DNA from: Monosiga brevicollis MX1 | Taxonomy: Eukaryota; Opisthokonta; Choanoflagellata; Craspedida; Salpingoecidae | Reading direction: 5' to 3' | Length of the DNA stretch: 64,000 nt | Assembly: GCF_000002865.3 (NCBI RefSeq) | Contig: NW_001865040.1 | Coordinates: 2,130,738 to 2,194,737, forward strand | Shown: positions 16,796 to 26,485 of the stretch, in pieces | How positions within the stretch are numbered: the stretch's first letter is position 1 | How the letters are laid out: each line of letters opens with the position of its first letter | Translations under genes and position numbers: made by a program | Notes under the pieces: generated by a model | Seen by the model: the letters and a program-made list of their open reading frames with translations, nothing else | What the model was told of the DNA's origin: nothing | The model's database searches: none

Positions 16796-19700
16796 ATGGC
16801 GCTCTCTGAGGAACAAGCCATGAGCATCCTCGACTTCAAGGCTGAGCGTGTCGATGTGGCTGTGCTGGACCAGCTGGTTGAATACCTGTACATGGGTATA
16901 CCCGGCTCCCCGCAACAGAAACTGGCCGAGCAAATTCTGAGCGAGTTTCAGCGTCACAGTGATGCCTGGCAGCGTGTCTATCAGGTCTTGCAAGAGTCAA
17001 GCTCCTCCAATACCAAGGTTCGTTGCCCTTGTCCCTTCTTTTGTTGACCGGTCGACTGGTACTTGCCGCTCAAGGAGTCAGAGTGGCTGCAGTGACGTCC
17101 TGGCCACCGCATACTCATTTGACACATCACTCATCACTTTTGCCCTCGTACCCAAACTCAGTATTTTGCCCTCAACATTCTGCTGAACAAAATCAAGTCA
17201 GAGTGGAAGATCCTGCCCCAACAGCAGACGGAAGGCATGAAAGACTTTATTGTTAACACAATCATCCAACTCTCCTCCAATTTCGAGAGCCTTGAGGTAA
17301 CCCCGCCACCACGGTCGAGGGGTCAATATCGAGCCCAGCGCTCGTCGCCTGGTGAATAGACTATTCAATTGCTCACCGTGCATCGATCGCCGTGCTTGCC
17401 GTATCTAGCGAGAGAAGCTGCTCCTGAGCAAACTCAACGCCGTACTTGTTCAGGTATGCTGACTCGGTCGCGTCCACCTCATGTTGCGCTGACTGGATCG
17501 TGGCCCTCTGGCAGTAGCTTGCTGGACTACTGACATCTCTGCGTCCAACACAGCAGTCCCCTCATCATTTGCTGATGCATCACATTCGCCTTTATTTGCA
17601 GATTGTGAAGCAAGAGTGGCCTCAGCGCTGGAAATCCTTTGTACCCGACATTGTTGGCGCCAGCAAAACCAGCGAGTCATTGTGTCAAAATAATCTTCAA
17701 ATTTTCGAGCTCCTGTCCGAGGAGGTCTTTGACTTTTCCAAGGGTCGCATCGTGCAGGTCAAGGCTCAACATCTCAAGGATGCCCTCTGTGACGAGTTTG
17801 GTGCCATCTTTGAGCTGTGCCAGTTTGTCATGGAAATGTCCAATGTGCCTTCCCTGATCAATCAGACGCTCGCTACTATGCTGCGCTTCCTCAACTGGAT
17901 CCCCATCGGCTACGTCTTCAGCTCTGATCTGGTTCCCTTGCTCGTCACCAAGTTCCTGGGCGTGCCCCTCTTCCGCAACGCCACCATGCAGTGCCTTGCC
18001 GAAATTGGTCAGTTGTCTGCTGCTTGTCGCTGCTCGGCCAAACCGACATACCCGCCATCCGCCCCCTTTCTTGGGACCGCCATTCCGAGAGGTCTTGCTG
18101 ATTGATTTTCACTCACGCCTGTCCGTTTTTGTTTTTGTTTGTTTTTCTTGATCGACTTGCGTAGCGGCTCTGCCCGGAGACATGGCTGCCACCATGAGCC
18201 CTGACACCCTCGAGGAGATTAAACAAAAACAGTTTTCGCTGTTCCAGCTCATTTTGGAACAACTGATGCAGATGCTGCCACCCGGCACTGACGTCCGCGG
18301 TGCATGGGAATCCTCTTCCATGGAAGAGCAGGCTTTTATTCGCTACCTCGCTCTTTTCTTCACCTCGTGGCTTCGGGAGCACGGTGCTCTGCTTGAAGTG
18401 GCCGGCGAGAAGCTGGACATGCTCATGTCAGCGCTGCGCTACCTCATCATGATGTCCAACATTGACGACAAGGAGGTGTTCAAAATCACCCTCGAATATT
18501 GGAATGCCTTGGCCAGCAGCCTGTACAACGAGTCGGCGGGCTATCGCTCATATCGCGCGGGCAGCCTGGCCGTGGGCTCCGATTCCACTCGCAAGGAGAT
18601 GTACGCACCCATCATGTCCGAGGTGCGCATGGTCATGATCAACAACATGGCCAAACCGGAGGAGGTGCTCGTCGTTGAGACGGACGATGGTGAGGTCGTG
18701 CGCGAGCACGTCAAGGATACGGACACTATCGAGCTGTACAAGACCATGCGCTTCACCCTGGTGTACTTGACTCACCTGGATTGCTCGGACACGGAGCACC
18801 TCATGACCCGTCAGCTCAGCGGTCAGGCCTCGGGTGTCAACTGGAATCGCACTGCCCTCAACAAGCTGTGCTGGGCCATTGGCTCCATCAGCGGAGCCAT
18901 GACCGTGGAGGACGAAAAACGCTTCTTGGTGACGGTCATCCGCGACTTGCTCAACCTGTGCGAGTTTCAAACAAAAAAGGATGACAAGGCCGCCATTGCT
19001 GCCAACATCATGTACGTGGTTGGCCAATACCCGCGCTTCCTGCGCGCACACTGGAAATTTCTCAAGACCGTCGTCAACAAGCTCTTTGAGTTTATGCACG
19101 AGAAGCACGAGGGTGTGCAGGACATGGCATGCGATACCTTCATCAAGATTGCCATCAAGTGCAAGAGCATGTTTGTGGAGTTGCAAATGGGTGAGGTCTC
19201 TCCCTTTGTGGAGGAGATCCTCAGCAAGATGGCCGTCATCACCATTGACCTCGGTGCCCAGCAGGTGCATACGTTTTGTGAGGCCGTCGGTCACATGATC
19301 GCGGCGGCTCCAGCCGTGACCATGCAAACGCAGCTCATCGCCAAGCTCATGGAGCTGCCCAACCGAGAGTGGGCCCGCATCATTGCCGATGCCACGCAAG
19401 ATGTGTCCGTCTTTGAGCAGCCTGCCACCCTCAAGTCCTTGGTCAATATTCTCAAGGCTAACACGGCCGCGTGCCGCAGCATCGGCGACCCCTTCCTGAC
19501 CCAGCTAGCCGCTATTTACTTGGACATGCTTTCCGTCTACCGCACTCTCAACAACAACATTCATGAGGGCGTGCGTGGCGTCAAAGCCGTCCCCACCAGC
19601 CACCTCAAGGCCATGCGTGCCGTTCGCCGCGAGATTCTCCGCTTCGTTTCAACCTGGATTGCCCGCTGCTGTGACCCCGCAGCGGTTATGGAAAATATTA

Positions 19701-21037
19701 TTCCCTCCCTGCTCGAGGCAGTCTTGGGCGATTACCAGGAATCGGATCCCGACGCCCGTGACCACGAAGTTTTGGTCTCCTTTTGCACCATCATCAACCG
19801 TCTGCGTGAAGCTATGAACCCGTGTGTCATGAACGTGTTTGCAGCAATCTTTGAAAGCACGCTTTCAATGATCAAGGATGACCTCGAGGGCTACCCGGAG
19901 CACCGCGTTGCCTTTTACAACCTCCTTCTTGCTATTGTGCAGCAGTGCTTCCAGGCCTTGGGTAACCTCTCGATGCCCCAGTGGTCTGAGTTCTTCTATG
20001 CCATCATGTGGGGCATCAAGCATCCCATGCGAAATGTGTCGGATACGGCTCTGAAGATTGTCAAGGAGCTGCTGGAAAAGCTCGAGTACGTGCCCAATTT
20101 GGAGCAGGATTTCTACAAGGCCTTTTACACTGAACTCATGACCAACATTTTTGCGGTTGCCACTGATTCCGCCCACCTCTCGGGTTTGTTACCGCGTGCC
20201 TTCCTTTGTCGCTGTGGCTGTTGGGCAGGCAATCTTTGTCGATGGTAGCATCAAGTCAGGGCTGTTGAAACTTCAAAGGAGCACCACCCCCACCCTCGTG
20301 CGTGAGGGTCAGCGCTCGCGCTTGGACTCACTTCTGACCATTTTTTCCTCCTAGGCATCAACTACCACAGCGCCATCTTGGCACAGCTGTTTGAAATTGT
20401 TGAGCATGACAAGCTGAGCTTTCCCCTCAACAAGGAGGACCCCAGCATGCCCAACCGAGTGCGTCTTTTCGCAGTTTGCCCATGCGCACCCGTGGTCACT
20501 CTCTTCCCTGCATCATGGATGACTTGATTTTTCTCGCGTTGTGCTCCGCCCAACTTCTCGTTCCCTCTGATGCGCTGTACTAACCGCGGAACCGCTTGCC
20601 GCTGGGTCGTGTTTCTGCATCTTCAGGTGTTTCTGGAACAGTGGGCTGCATCACTTCTCTCCTCGGCTTTTCCGCATTTGCAAAAGTATGTTGGCATGCT
20701 GGCGAAGCCATGGCCTCTTTGTGGTTGGGGCTTTGTGGTTGGGGGCGCTGGTGAGATGCCCGGCTGATGCGCTTGTACGTATGTTACGGCGCCCCATAGG
20801 CAACAGCTGAGCGTGATCGTCGACGGCTTTTTTGCATACGATGATAACTTGCCGCAGTTTAAGGGTCACTTTCGCGACTTTTTGGTCCAGTGCAAGGAGG
20901 CAGTTGGGCAGGACTTGGACAGCTTGTATTTGGCGGAGCGTCAGGAGCAGCTGACCGCCGCGCGTACTGAAAAGCAACAGCGACTGGCCACCATTCCAGG
21001 CATGATGAGCGCGGCTGATGACATGGCCGATGATTAA
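16796..21037 (+). CDS. XPO1: Exportin-1 (CRM1)
   Basis: Exportin-1 is the karyopherin that carries leucine-rich NES cargo out of the nucleus with RanGTP. Eight exons: 16796-17017 (ALSEEQAMSILDFKAERVDV), about 17161-17297 (YFALNILLNKIKSEWKILP), a tiny exon about 17408-17452, about 17602-18006 (IVKQEWPQRWKSFVPDIV, the importin-beta N-terminal region), a large exon about 18164-20184, about 20356-20459, 20627-20685 and 20800-21037. The total is about 1,070 residues, the usual CRM1 length. The large exon holds YVVGQYPRFLRAHWKFLKTV and KLFEFMHEKHEGVQDMACD, nearly identical to animal CRM1. The NES-groove cysteine is present in RDLLNLCEFQTKKDDKA (about 18940-18990), the position that leptomycin B modifies. 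The C-terminus ends MSAADDMADD, an acidic tail as expected. The start has a CAGCCATGG context. Confidence 0.97.
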
Positions 21038-21555
21038 ATTGTGAGATGAAGATGTGGGTTGTCCTAGATTCCATGTCCCTAGCTTTCCTGGGTCTGTGCC
21101 TTCTGGTCTTGCACCCCGGTCTTTGTTTTGACAGTGAGGTTGAATGTTTCCGATAACCTTTGTGTGAATCCTTTCTCCAACCTTGAGTTGTTCTTGCACC
21201 GCTCCAGTGGCTTGTTGTGTTGTTTGCATGTTTGAACGGGGTGCCTCCTATCAGCCTGGGCCCTGCGCACCGCCCCCTTGCGGTGTGCACCGTTGCACGG
21301 TGTCATGCATGCGCGCCTTTGGGGAAAGGAACGAGTTTTTGATCAAATCAAAACTGATCGCAATGCATTATTTTGTCTGGTGACACTTTCCTCCGTCAGC
21401 TCCACAGTGACCTGACGATGAAACACGATACAATCTCTATTTTGGGGCGCGTGGCAAACAGGCTTTGCGCGGCCAAACGACCACCTCAACTGAGTGTGGC
21501 ATTTATCAGGGGAGTCAAACGCGTCGCGGACGCATGGGTCGCTCTCTTGTCGTCC
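21038..21555. other. Convergent intergenic region
   Basis: About 520 bp between the stops of exportin-1 (plus) and TIPRL (minus). It is mixed sequence with no supported ORF or RNA and presumably holds both 3' untranslated regions. A short palindromic element (gcggtgtgcaccg plus ttgcacggtg) lies near 21280-21302. Confidence 0.45.
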
Positions 21556-22932
21556 TCATGCTGACCAGCGCAGTTTGTCGTTTGAGCTCTTCTTTTGCGT
21601 GAGCTTGGGAATAATGGCGTTGAGCTGAAGCGCGACAGACCGGCAGTGAGCGCGAGCTGATGTGAAAGCCTCACAATCAAGAGTTGGGCAGCATGTACCT
21701 TTGCGGGGTTGTACAACGCTGCTCTGGCAGCACGTAGTTCGTTGGGGTCAGTAAAGTCGGCTTCCAGATCTTTGGTTTGTCCCTCAAAATCAAAGTGCTC
21801 CCGGATCACGCCGTCCGAGCCAAACCGATGATAGAACCGGGTGTCCCGAACTCGGATGAAGAGGCCATCAACGCGTACGATCAAGCGTAGCAGGACCAAA
21901 AAGCTACTTGGCATGGCACGCTGGTACCCGTATCATCAGAGCGTAGGCGCGCGTCAAGCCAAGAGTGCACCCGTGAGATCGTGTGGCAAAATGAGGCCGC
22001 TGAGTCATGATGTCAGGCTCTTACCATTCGCACACTCAGCATTGCTTGGCCGTTATCACCAAAGTCGTCCTGCAAAAAAGGCGAGTCACAAGGTGAAAGA
22101 ATGAGATGTGCGATTTGTATGTACAAGTAGTCTGGCCTGGCCGTGCCACCACCACAGAGGGTGCTTACGGCATAGAGAAATAGCTCTTCAGCAAATAGTA
22201 TGCGCTCGGGCCGACTAAGGGCTTGATAGTCGATGCGCTCTTCCGTGGGCTCGGCAATCATGCCAGGGCTCACATTGCCTTGATACTCGGTGGTGTAGGT
22301 CCAATCAAATTCGTGCGCCGTCTCCATGTCGCGAGTCCAGGCCCTATGGTCGGCCAAGGCCAGCCGAAGCGTCCGATACAGTCAGGTTCAAGTTGGCTGT
22401 TCGAAAATATGGCGGTGCATGAACCAGGCTTACTTTCGAGCTTCTTGCCATTCCTCTGCATAGCCCACCTTCACCACGTCCTGGTCAGCCCTTACACCGT
22501 GAAGCGCTTGCACGGCATCAAACTAGGTAGCTCTGTGTTGTGAGTGACCGCCACGCGACAAGCGGCGAGTGGACAGGCGGATGATCTTGAAGCATTCGCG
22601 AAGCGGCAAAGCAAAAATGCAAAGCCCACCACGTAGGCAGACGGGTACGGGTCAAGGGCTCGTAATCGTACCGAGATGGTGCACTGGGATGGCAGGTGGG
22701 TGATTCGCAGTGTGTTGTTGGGGTAGAGCTCCTCCGGCAACGGGAAGGAAATGTCACGGGAGATGGCACAAAATTGACAGAGCTGCGCCGGATCTTCACT
22801 GTCGGCATTGCACGGAGGCTGTCGATGGCAACGAGACACGAGCATGTGATGTTTGGTCGTCTCGAAGTGCCAGTCGCCGATCGTCTCGCTTTCACGCTTC
22901 AACCCGGGAAGACGCGGCATGTTGGCTGCCAT
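21556..22932 (-). CDS. TIPRL: TIP41-like protein (TIPRL), PP2A-family phosphatase regulator
   Basis: TIP41/TIPRL binds catalytic subunits of PP2A, PP4 and PP6 and links them to TOR signalling. The likely start ATG at 22932-22930 reads MAANMPRLPGLKRE, then IGDWHFETTKHHML, the counterpart of the animal FGPWKLTASKTHIM strand. Next come LPEELYPNNTLRITH (animal PEMMFGDNVLRIQH), EFDWTYTTEYQGNV with the signature DWTYTT, DFGDNGQAMLSVRMV, and MPSSFLVLLRLIVRVDGLFI with RVRDTRFYHRF (animal MPSSFFLLLRFFLRIDG and NDTRLYHE). The last exon gives LNAIIPKLTQKK and ends KLRWSA, stop TGA at 21558-21556. There are about five introns. An upstream in-frame ATG is possible. The segment after NADSEDPAQ carries several cysteines (CHRQPPC, CQFC) that I do not remember from the animal proteins. 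Confidence 0.9.
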
Positions 22933-23154
22933 GCTCGCAGTCGTGGGTGTCCCCGTGGGAACTGACTCGGTACCACCGCCCGCTGCTGTCATCCTCCGTA
23001 CTGCATGCGCCACGCACCACCCAGCCCTCCGCGTATCCTGCCCGCACTACAGATACTGTCCGCAGGCAGATCAACGCCAACTCCAGCGCTCTCCTGCCAC
23101 ACCACCACCACCAAACCGCTCACCGCCAACTGCTAAATGTCGCTCCCTCTCAGA

Positions 23155-23182
23155 CTCTCAGACTCTCTCTCAAACTCTCGCT

Positions 23183-23256
<74 letters not shown>

Positions 23257-23278
23257 GTTTTCAAACTCTCTCTTTAAA

Positions 23279-23328
<50 letters not shown>

Positions 23329-23360
23329 AATTTTTCTTCTCTCTCTCTCTCTGTCTCTCG
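23155..23360. repeat. Compound CT microsatellite between TIPRL and a membrane-protein gene
   Basis: Three blocks of CT dinucleotides (about 23177-23252, 23281-23326 and 23336-23358) interrupted by TA-rich spacers. It sits between divergent start codons (22932 and 23497), so it is a pyrimidine tract in a probable bidirectional promoter. Ser-Leu frames across it are not genes. Confidence 0.92.
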
Positions 23361-23496
23361 TAAATTTGCAGAACAATGGCGCTGGCGCCTCCTCGCTAAG
23401 AGAGAGAGAACGGCTTGCTTTTGGATGTGGTGCACGGTGCCGTAGCAGGAATCGGCATCCAAGACGGTAGACTTGGGGTTCAGAGCAGCCCCGAAA

Positions 23497-25187
23497 ATGC
23501 TCTTGGCACGCCACGTAGGCGGACTGTCCACAATGGCACCTGACGATCACCGTTTTTATTTGCATGGACATGCCCTGCCCGATTGCCCAGTCTCGCATTG
23601 GACTTCCAAACATGATATGCATCCCATCACGGCGGGCATCTTTATCCTCTGGGCTGTGATGGGCTGCTGCTTTGCCCTCTACACCAACACCAAATACAAC
23701 TCGCTCGTCGTTTTTGAGCGTCGCCTGCACAACAGCTTCATCTCCAATACCTATTGGGTCTTGACGTTTGCCTGCTTGGCTGTCCGAGGCATTCTGGGTG
23801 CGCTGCGCTATGGCTACACGGCTTCGGCCGGCGGCGACCTGGATTTCGTCGTCTTTCTTCTAAGCGTACGTTGTCCTGAATCACGCTCGTTCGCACGCCT
23901 GGCCTGGCGAACATGACGATCTCAACCCGTGTGTTGGCGGCGTTGATGACACGACGCGTTTTCTGACCTTCCCTTGGGGTCCCTTGTGGCCTGCACGTTG
24001 CCCGTCTCGCGGGTGTTTAGGCCATCATGCTCGGTGCTGCCAATGTGTCTCTGTGCTGCGCTCTCCTGCATCAACGAAAATTTCGCCAGTTTCCTCAAGC
24101 CGAGCCGAGTATGTGCTGGTCTCAAGGCTCCGCCGCTCGCCCCCTCGACCTCGGCCAGGCTGTTTTGTGTGACTCTTTGTTTGTGCTGTTTGCAGGTCTC
24201 AACTCTCCGTTGGATAGCGAAGCGGCTGTGCTGCTTATCACCCCGACTCGGCGTCCCAAGGTGCGAGTGCTCTTGAACCGCGCGCCTTTGGGTGTCCTTG
24301 GGTAGACTCACCCCAAACCTGCACGTTCTCATAACCAGCAAGCCTCATCTGAGCGGGCGGCCTGTTGCACGCTTTCCCGGGCTCCGGTGGTCTTGTTGAC
24401 CCTGGTCTTTGCCGGGTACACTGGTTGTCTGGTTGCACAGGTCTGTTATTGCTTTTGAGCTTGGGGAGGACTGCGTGTTTGTGTGTGTACCGTGGAGCAG
24501 GCAAGGGGGGCATTCCTTTATCCTCTCACCTCACAAGTCGTTTCGCGCCATTGCACTGCCCTTGGTGATAGGCCCTGGCCGTGCATTTTGTGCAGGAGCT
24601 GTACTGGGCTCATCTTGCTTGCTTGTGGCTCCTTCAATTGCTACAGGTGCGCGTTCCTTGCGTTCCTTTACACTTTTGTTTGTCACGCCTCCGCCGTGAG
24701 CCCTCCGGTTGATGCTACCGGCGGGGTGTTGGTGGTGTTGACTCACGCTTCTTTGTACCTGTCGCTTGCAGCTGATCTTTGTAATGCGCGTCGTTTTTTA
24801 TGCGGGCGATTTCAAGCCTTCCGTGGGCATGCGGTGTCTCATCTTTGTTGGCGTGGTTTTCAGCTGTGTCAACGCCCTGCCGCCGTTGGTACGTTTGGAT
24901 TCGCCACATCTTGCGTTGAATCTGGCGTATGGCTGGGCACGGTGCACGTGTTTTGCCCTCTGACCCTTGTGGGTGTGCGTGTGTCTCGCTGGCAGGTGTG
25001 GCAGACCATCCTGCCAGGCCGCTGCATCCTAAACGTGTTTAGTTGGGTAGATTTGATTCTCTTTGTGGACAGTCTCAGCATGGTGTTTTTCTTTGTCTTC
25101 TTACGTGCCGAATACCTGCGTCTTCGTGAGCTCACGCTCTACGAGGCCTATTCTCAGATCTCCGAGAGTTGGCGCTTTATATCCTAA
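23497..25187 (+). CDS. Multi-pass membrane protein, family not recognised
   Basis: Function unknown. The ATG at 23497 (or the in-frame ATG at 23533) begins MLLARHVGGLSTMAPDDHRF. The first exon carries hydrophobic segments ITAGIFILWAVMGCCFALYT and NTYWVLTFACLAVRGILGAL, then GGDLDFVVFLLS. After an intron ending in tttag, AIMLGAANVSLCCALLHQRK continues a third membrane helix. Further exons give SPLDSEAAVLLITPTRRPK, FRAIALPLVIGPGRAFCAGA, LIFVMRVVFYAGDFKPSVGM with FVGVVFSCVNALPPL, and a last exon VWQTILPGRCILNVFSWVDL, FFFVFLRAEYLRLRELTLY, ending SWRFIS with stop at 25185-25187. At least six membrane segments are visible. Exon joins between 24.4 and 24.9 kb could not be brought into a consistent phase, so that part is uncertain. 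It is divergent from TIPRL across a CT-rich interval. Confidence 0.62.
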
Positions 25188-25856
25188 CCGACCGCTCCGC
25201 TTTTGCATTCCATGGGCGTGTGGATGTTTTGTCTGCTGTTTCAATTGGTGCAACGAAAGACTTTGCGTCGATTTACTCGCGCTCGCATCCGACCGTCTAC
25301 TTTAGTGTAGAGGCAGGGTGCCTGCGTTTTCGTGCATTCGCTTCTCTTCTTGGACGTCGCTTTCACCCGTCTTGTAATTTTTATGCCATTTCAACGAATT
25401 TATCGTTGTTTTTTTTGCTTGTTCTTTATTTGTTTGCTTGTAACGTAAGTATGGGGCCGAGGTACCTCCATGCTGCATGCCTGATAGCAGGTGTCTATCC
25501 TAGATGCATGATGGCTGAGTCGCATGCCGTATGCCGTGTCTTGCGGCAGCTGACCGGCCAACACGTCATTGACCAATCAATCTAACAATAATGTTGTCGT
25601 CATTAAATTTTTTCCTCGACCTCGGTGTGTTATTGAACCATCCCAAGAGGAGACCCCAAGAGTAAACATCGCATCATTAGACGTTGGTACGATGGCACAT
25701 CGAACCCTTGAGACGAATGTCCATCACGAAACCAGGCGGAAGGAAGCACCGTAAACCTGCACGCATCATAAAGAGACCATGGCATTGAGATGGCGGTAAC
25801 AGACCACCCGACGTCTCGTGCCCAAAAAGAAACAGCAAAACAAAAAAAACAAAATG
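25188..25856. other. Intergenic stretch before the tRNA pair
   Basis: About 670 bp, T-rich on the plus strand at 25370-25440, probably including the 3' untranslated region of the membrane-protein gene. No coding signal was recognised. Confidence 0.45.
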
Positions 25857-25930
25857 TATCCCCTGCGAGGCTCGAACTCACGACCTCAGGTTTATTAGAC
25901 CTGCGCTCTAACCAACTGAGCTAAGGGGAT
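25857..25930 (-). tRNA. tRNA-Ile (anticodon AAT), copy 1
   Basis: The minus strand folds as a full cloverleaf. The 7 bp acceptor pairs ATCCCCT with AGGGGAT, followed by discriminator A. The D arm is GCTC-AGTTGGTTA-GAGC, the anticodon stem CAGGT/ACCTG encloses loop CTAATAA (anticodon AAT, read as IAU), and the T arm is GTGAG-TTCGAGC-CTCGC. There is no intron. T-rich sequence follows the 3' end and can serve as a polymerase III terminator. It is identical in all 74 positions to the copy 360 bp away. Confidence 0.97.
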
Positions 25931-26218
25931 GATTGATGAAGAAAGAACGGCTTAATACAATATAAAAATATGACCAGTTATCGTACATTGTAGCCAAACA
26001 AAAGAAAAATGTATTGTCAGCACGCCCAGCAAAAAAAAACACAAAACATTCAATGAGAATGAACAAAAGAAAAGAAACTTGACACGCACCCAGGTTCATG
26101 TACCAGCACCCTGGTTTATGGCCCACCACCCTGGTCGGCAGCAGTGTGAAGGGAGCGCACCCGGTCGAAAAGAAACACCTTGTCGGCGAGTGAAAGAAAA
26201 ACAAAACAAAAAAAGGTG

Positions 26219-26292
26219 TATCCCCTGCGAGGCTCGAACTCACGACCTCAGGTTTATTAGACCTGCGCTCTAACCAACTGAGCTAAGGGGAT
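26219..26292 (-). tRNA. tRNA-Ile (anticodon AAT), copy 2
   Basis: Identical in sequence and strand to the copy at 25857-25930, with the same cloverleaf and AAT anticodon. It is followed on the minus strand by a T-rich terminator (TTTTTTTG). The flanks differ from those of the first copy, so only the gene body is conserved between the two. Confidence 0.97.
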
Positions 26293-26485
26293 TACTTGTT
26301 GAAATGTGCTGTTCATAATATAACATACAAATGGCGTTTTTACCTTTTCACAACGAAATTTCCACGAGCGACAAAATTTTTAATTTTTTCTCTCTCTCTC
26401 TCTCTCTCTTCGTGTCGTCGTTTGAGGAGCCTGCAGTGCAGAGCTGGTTCGTAGTTGGGTTGAGGGTCTATGCTGGGCGATCATT

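Noticed and set aside
18548-19399. Minus-strand frame of 283 codons opposite exportin-1
   Set aside because: It is an antisense shadow of the conserved exportin-1 exon; its own composition (His/Leu/Asp rich) resembles no protein.
22710-23730. Frames of about 186-217 codons through the CT repeat near 23.2 kb
   Set aside because: Low-complexity Ser-Leu or Arg-Glu sequence from the microsatellite, with no family resemblance.
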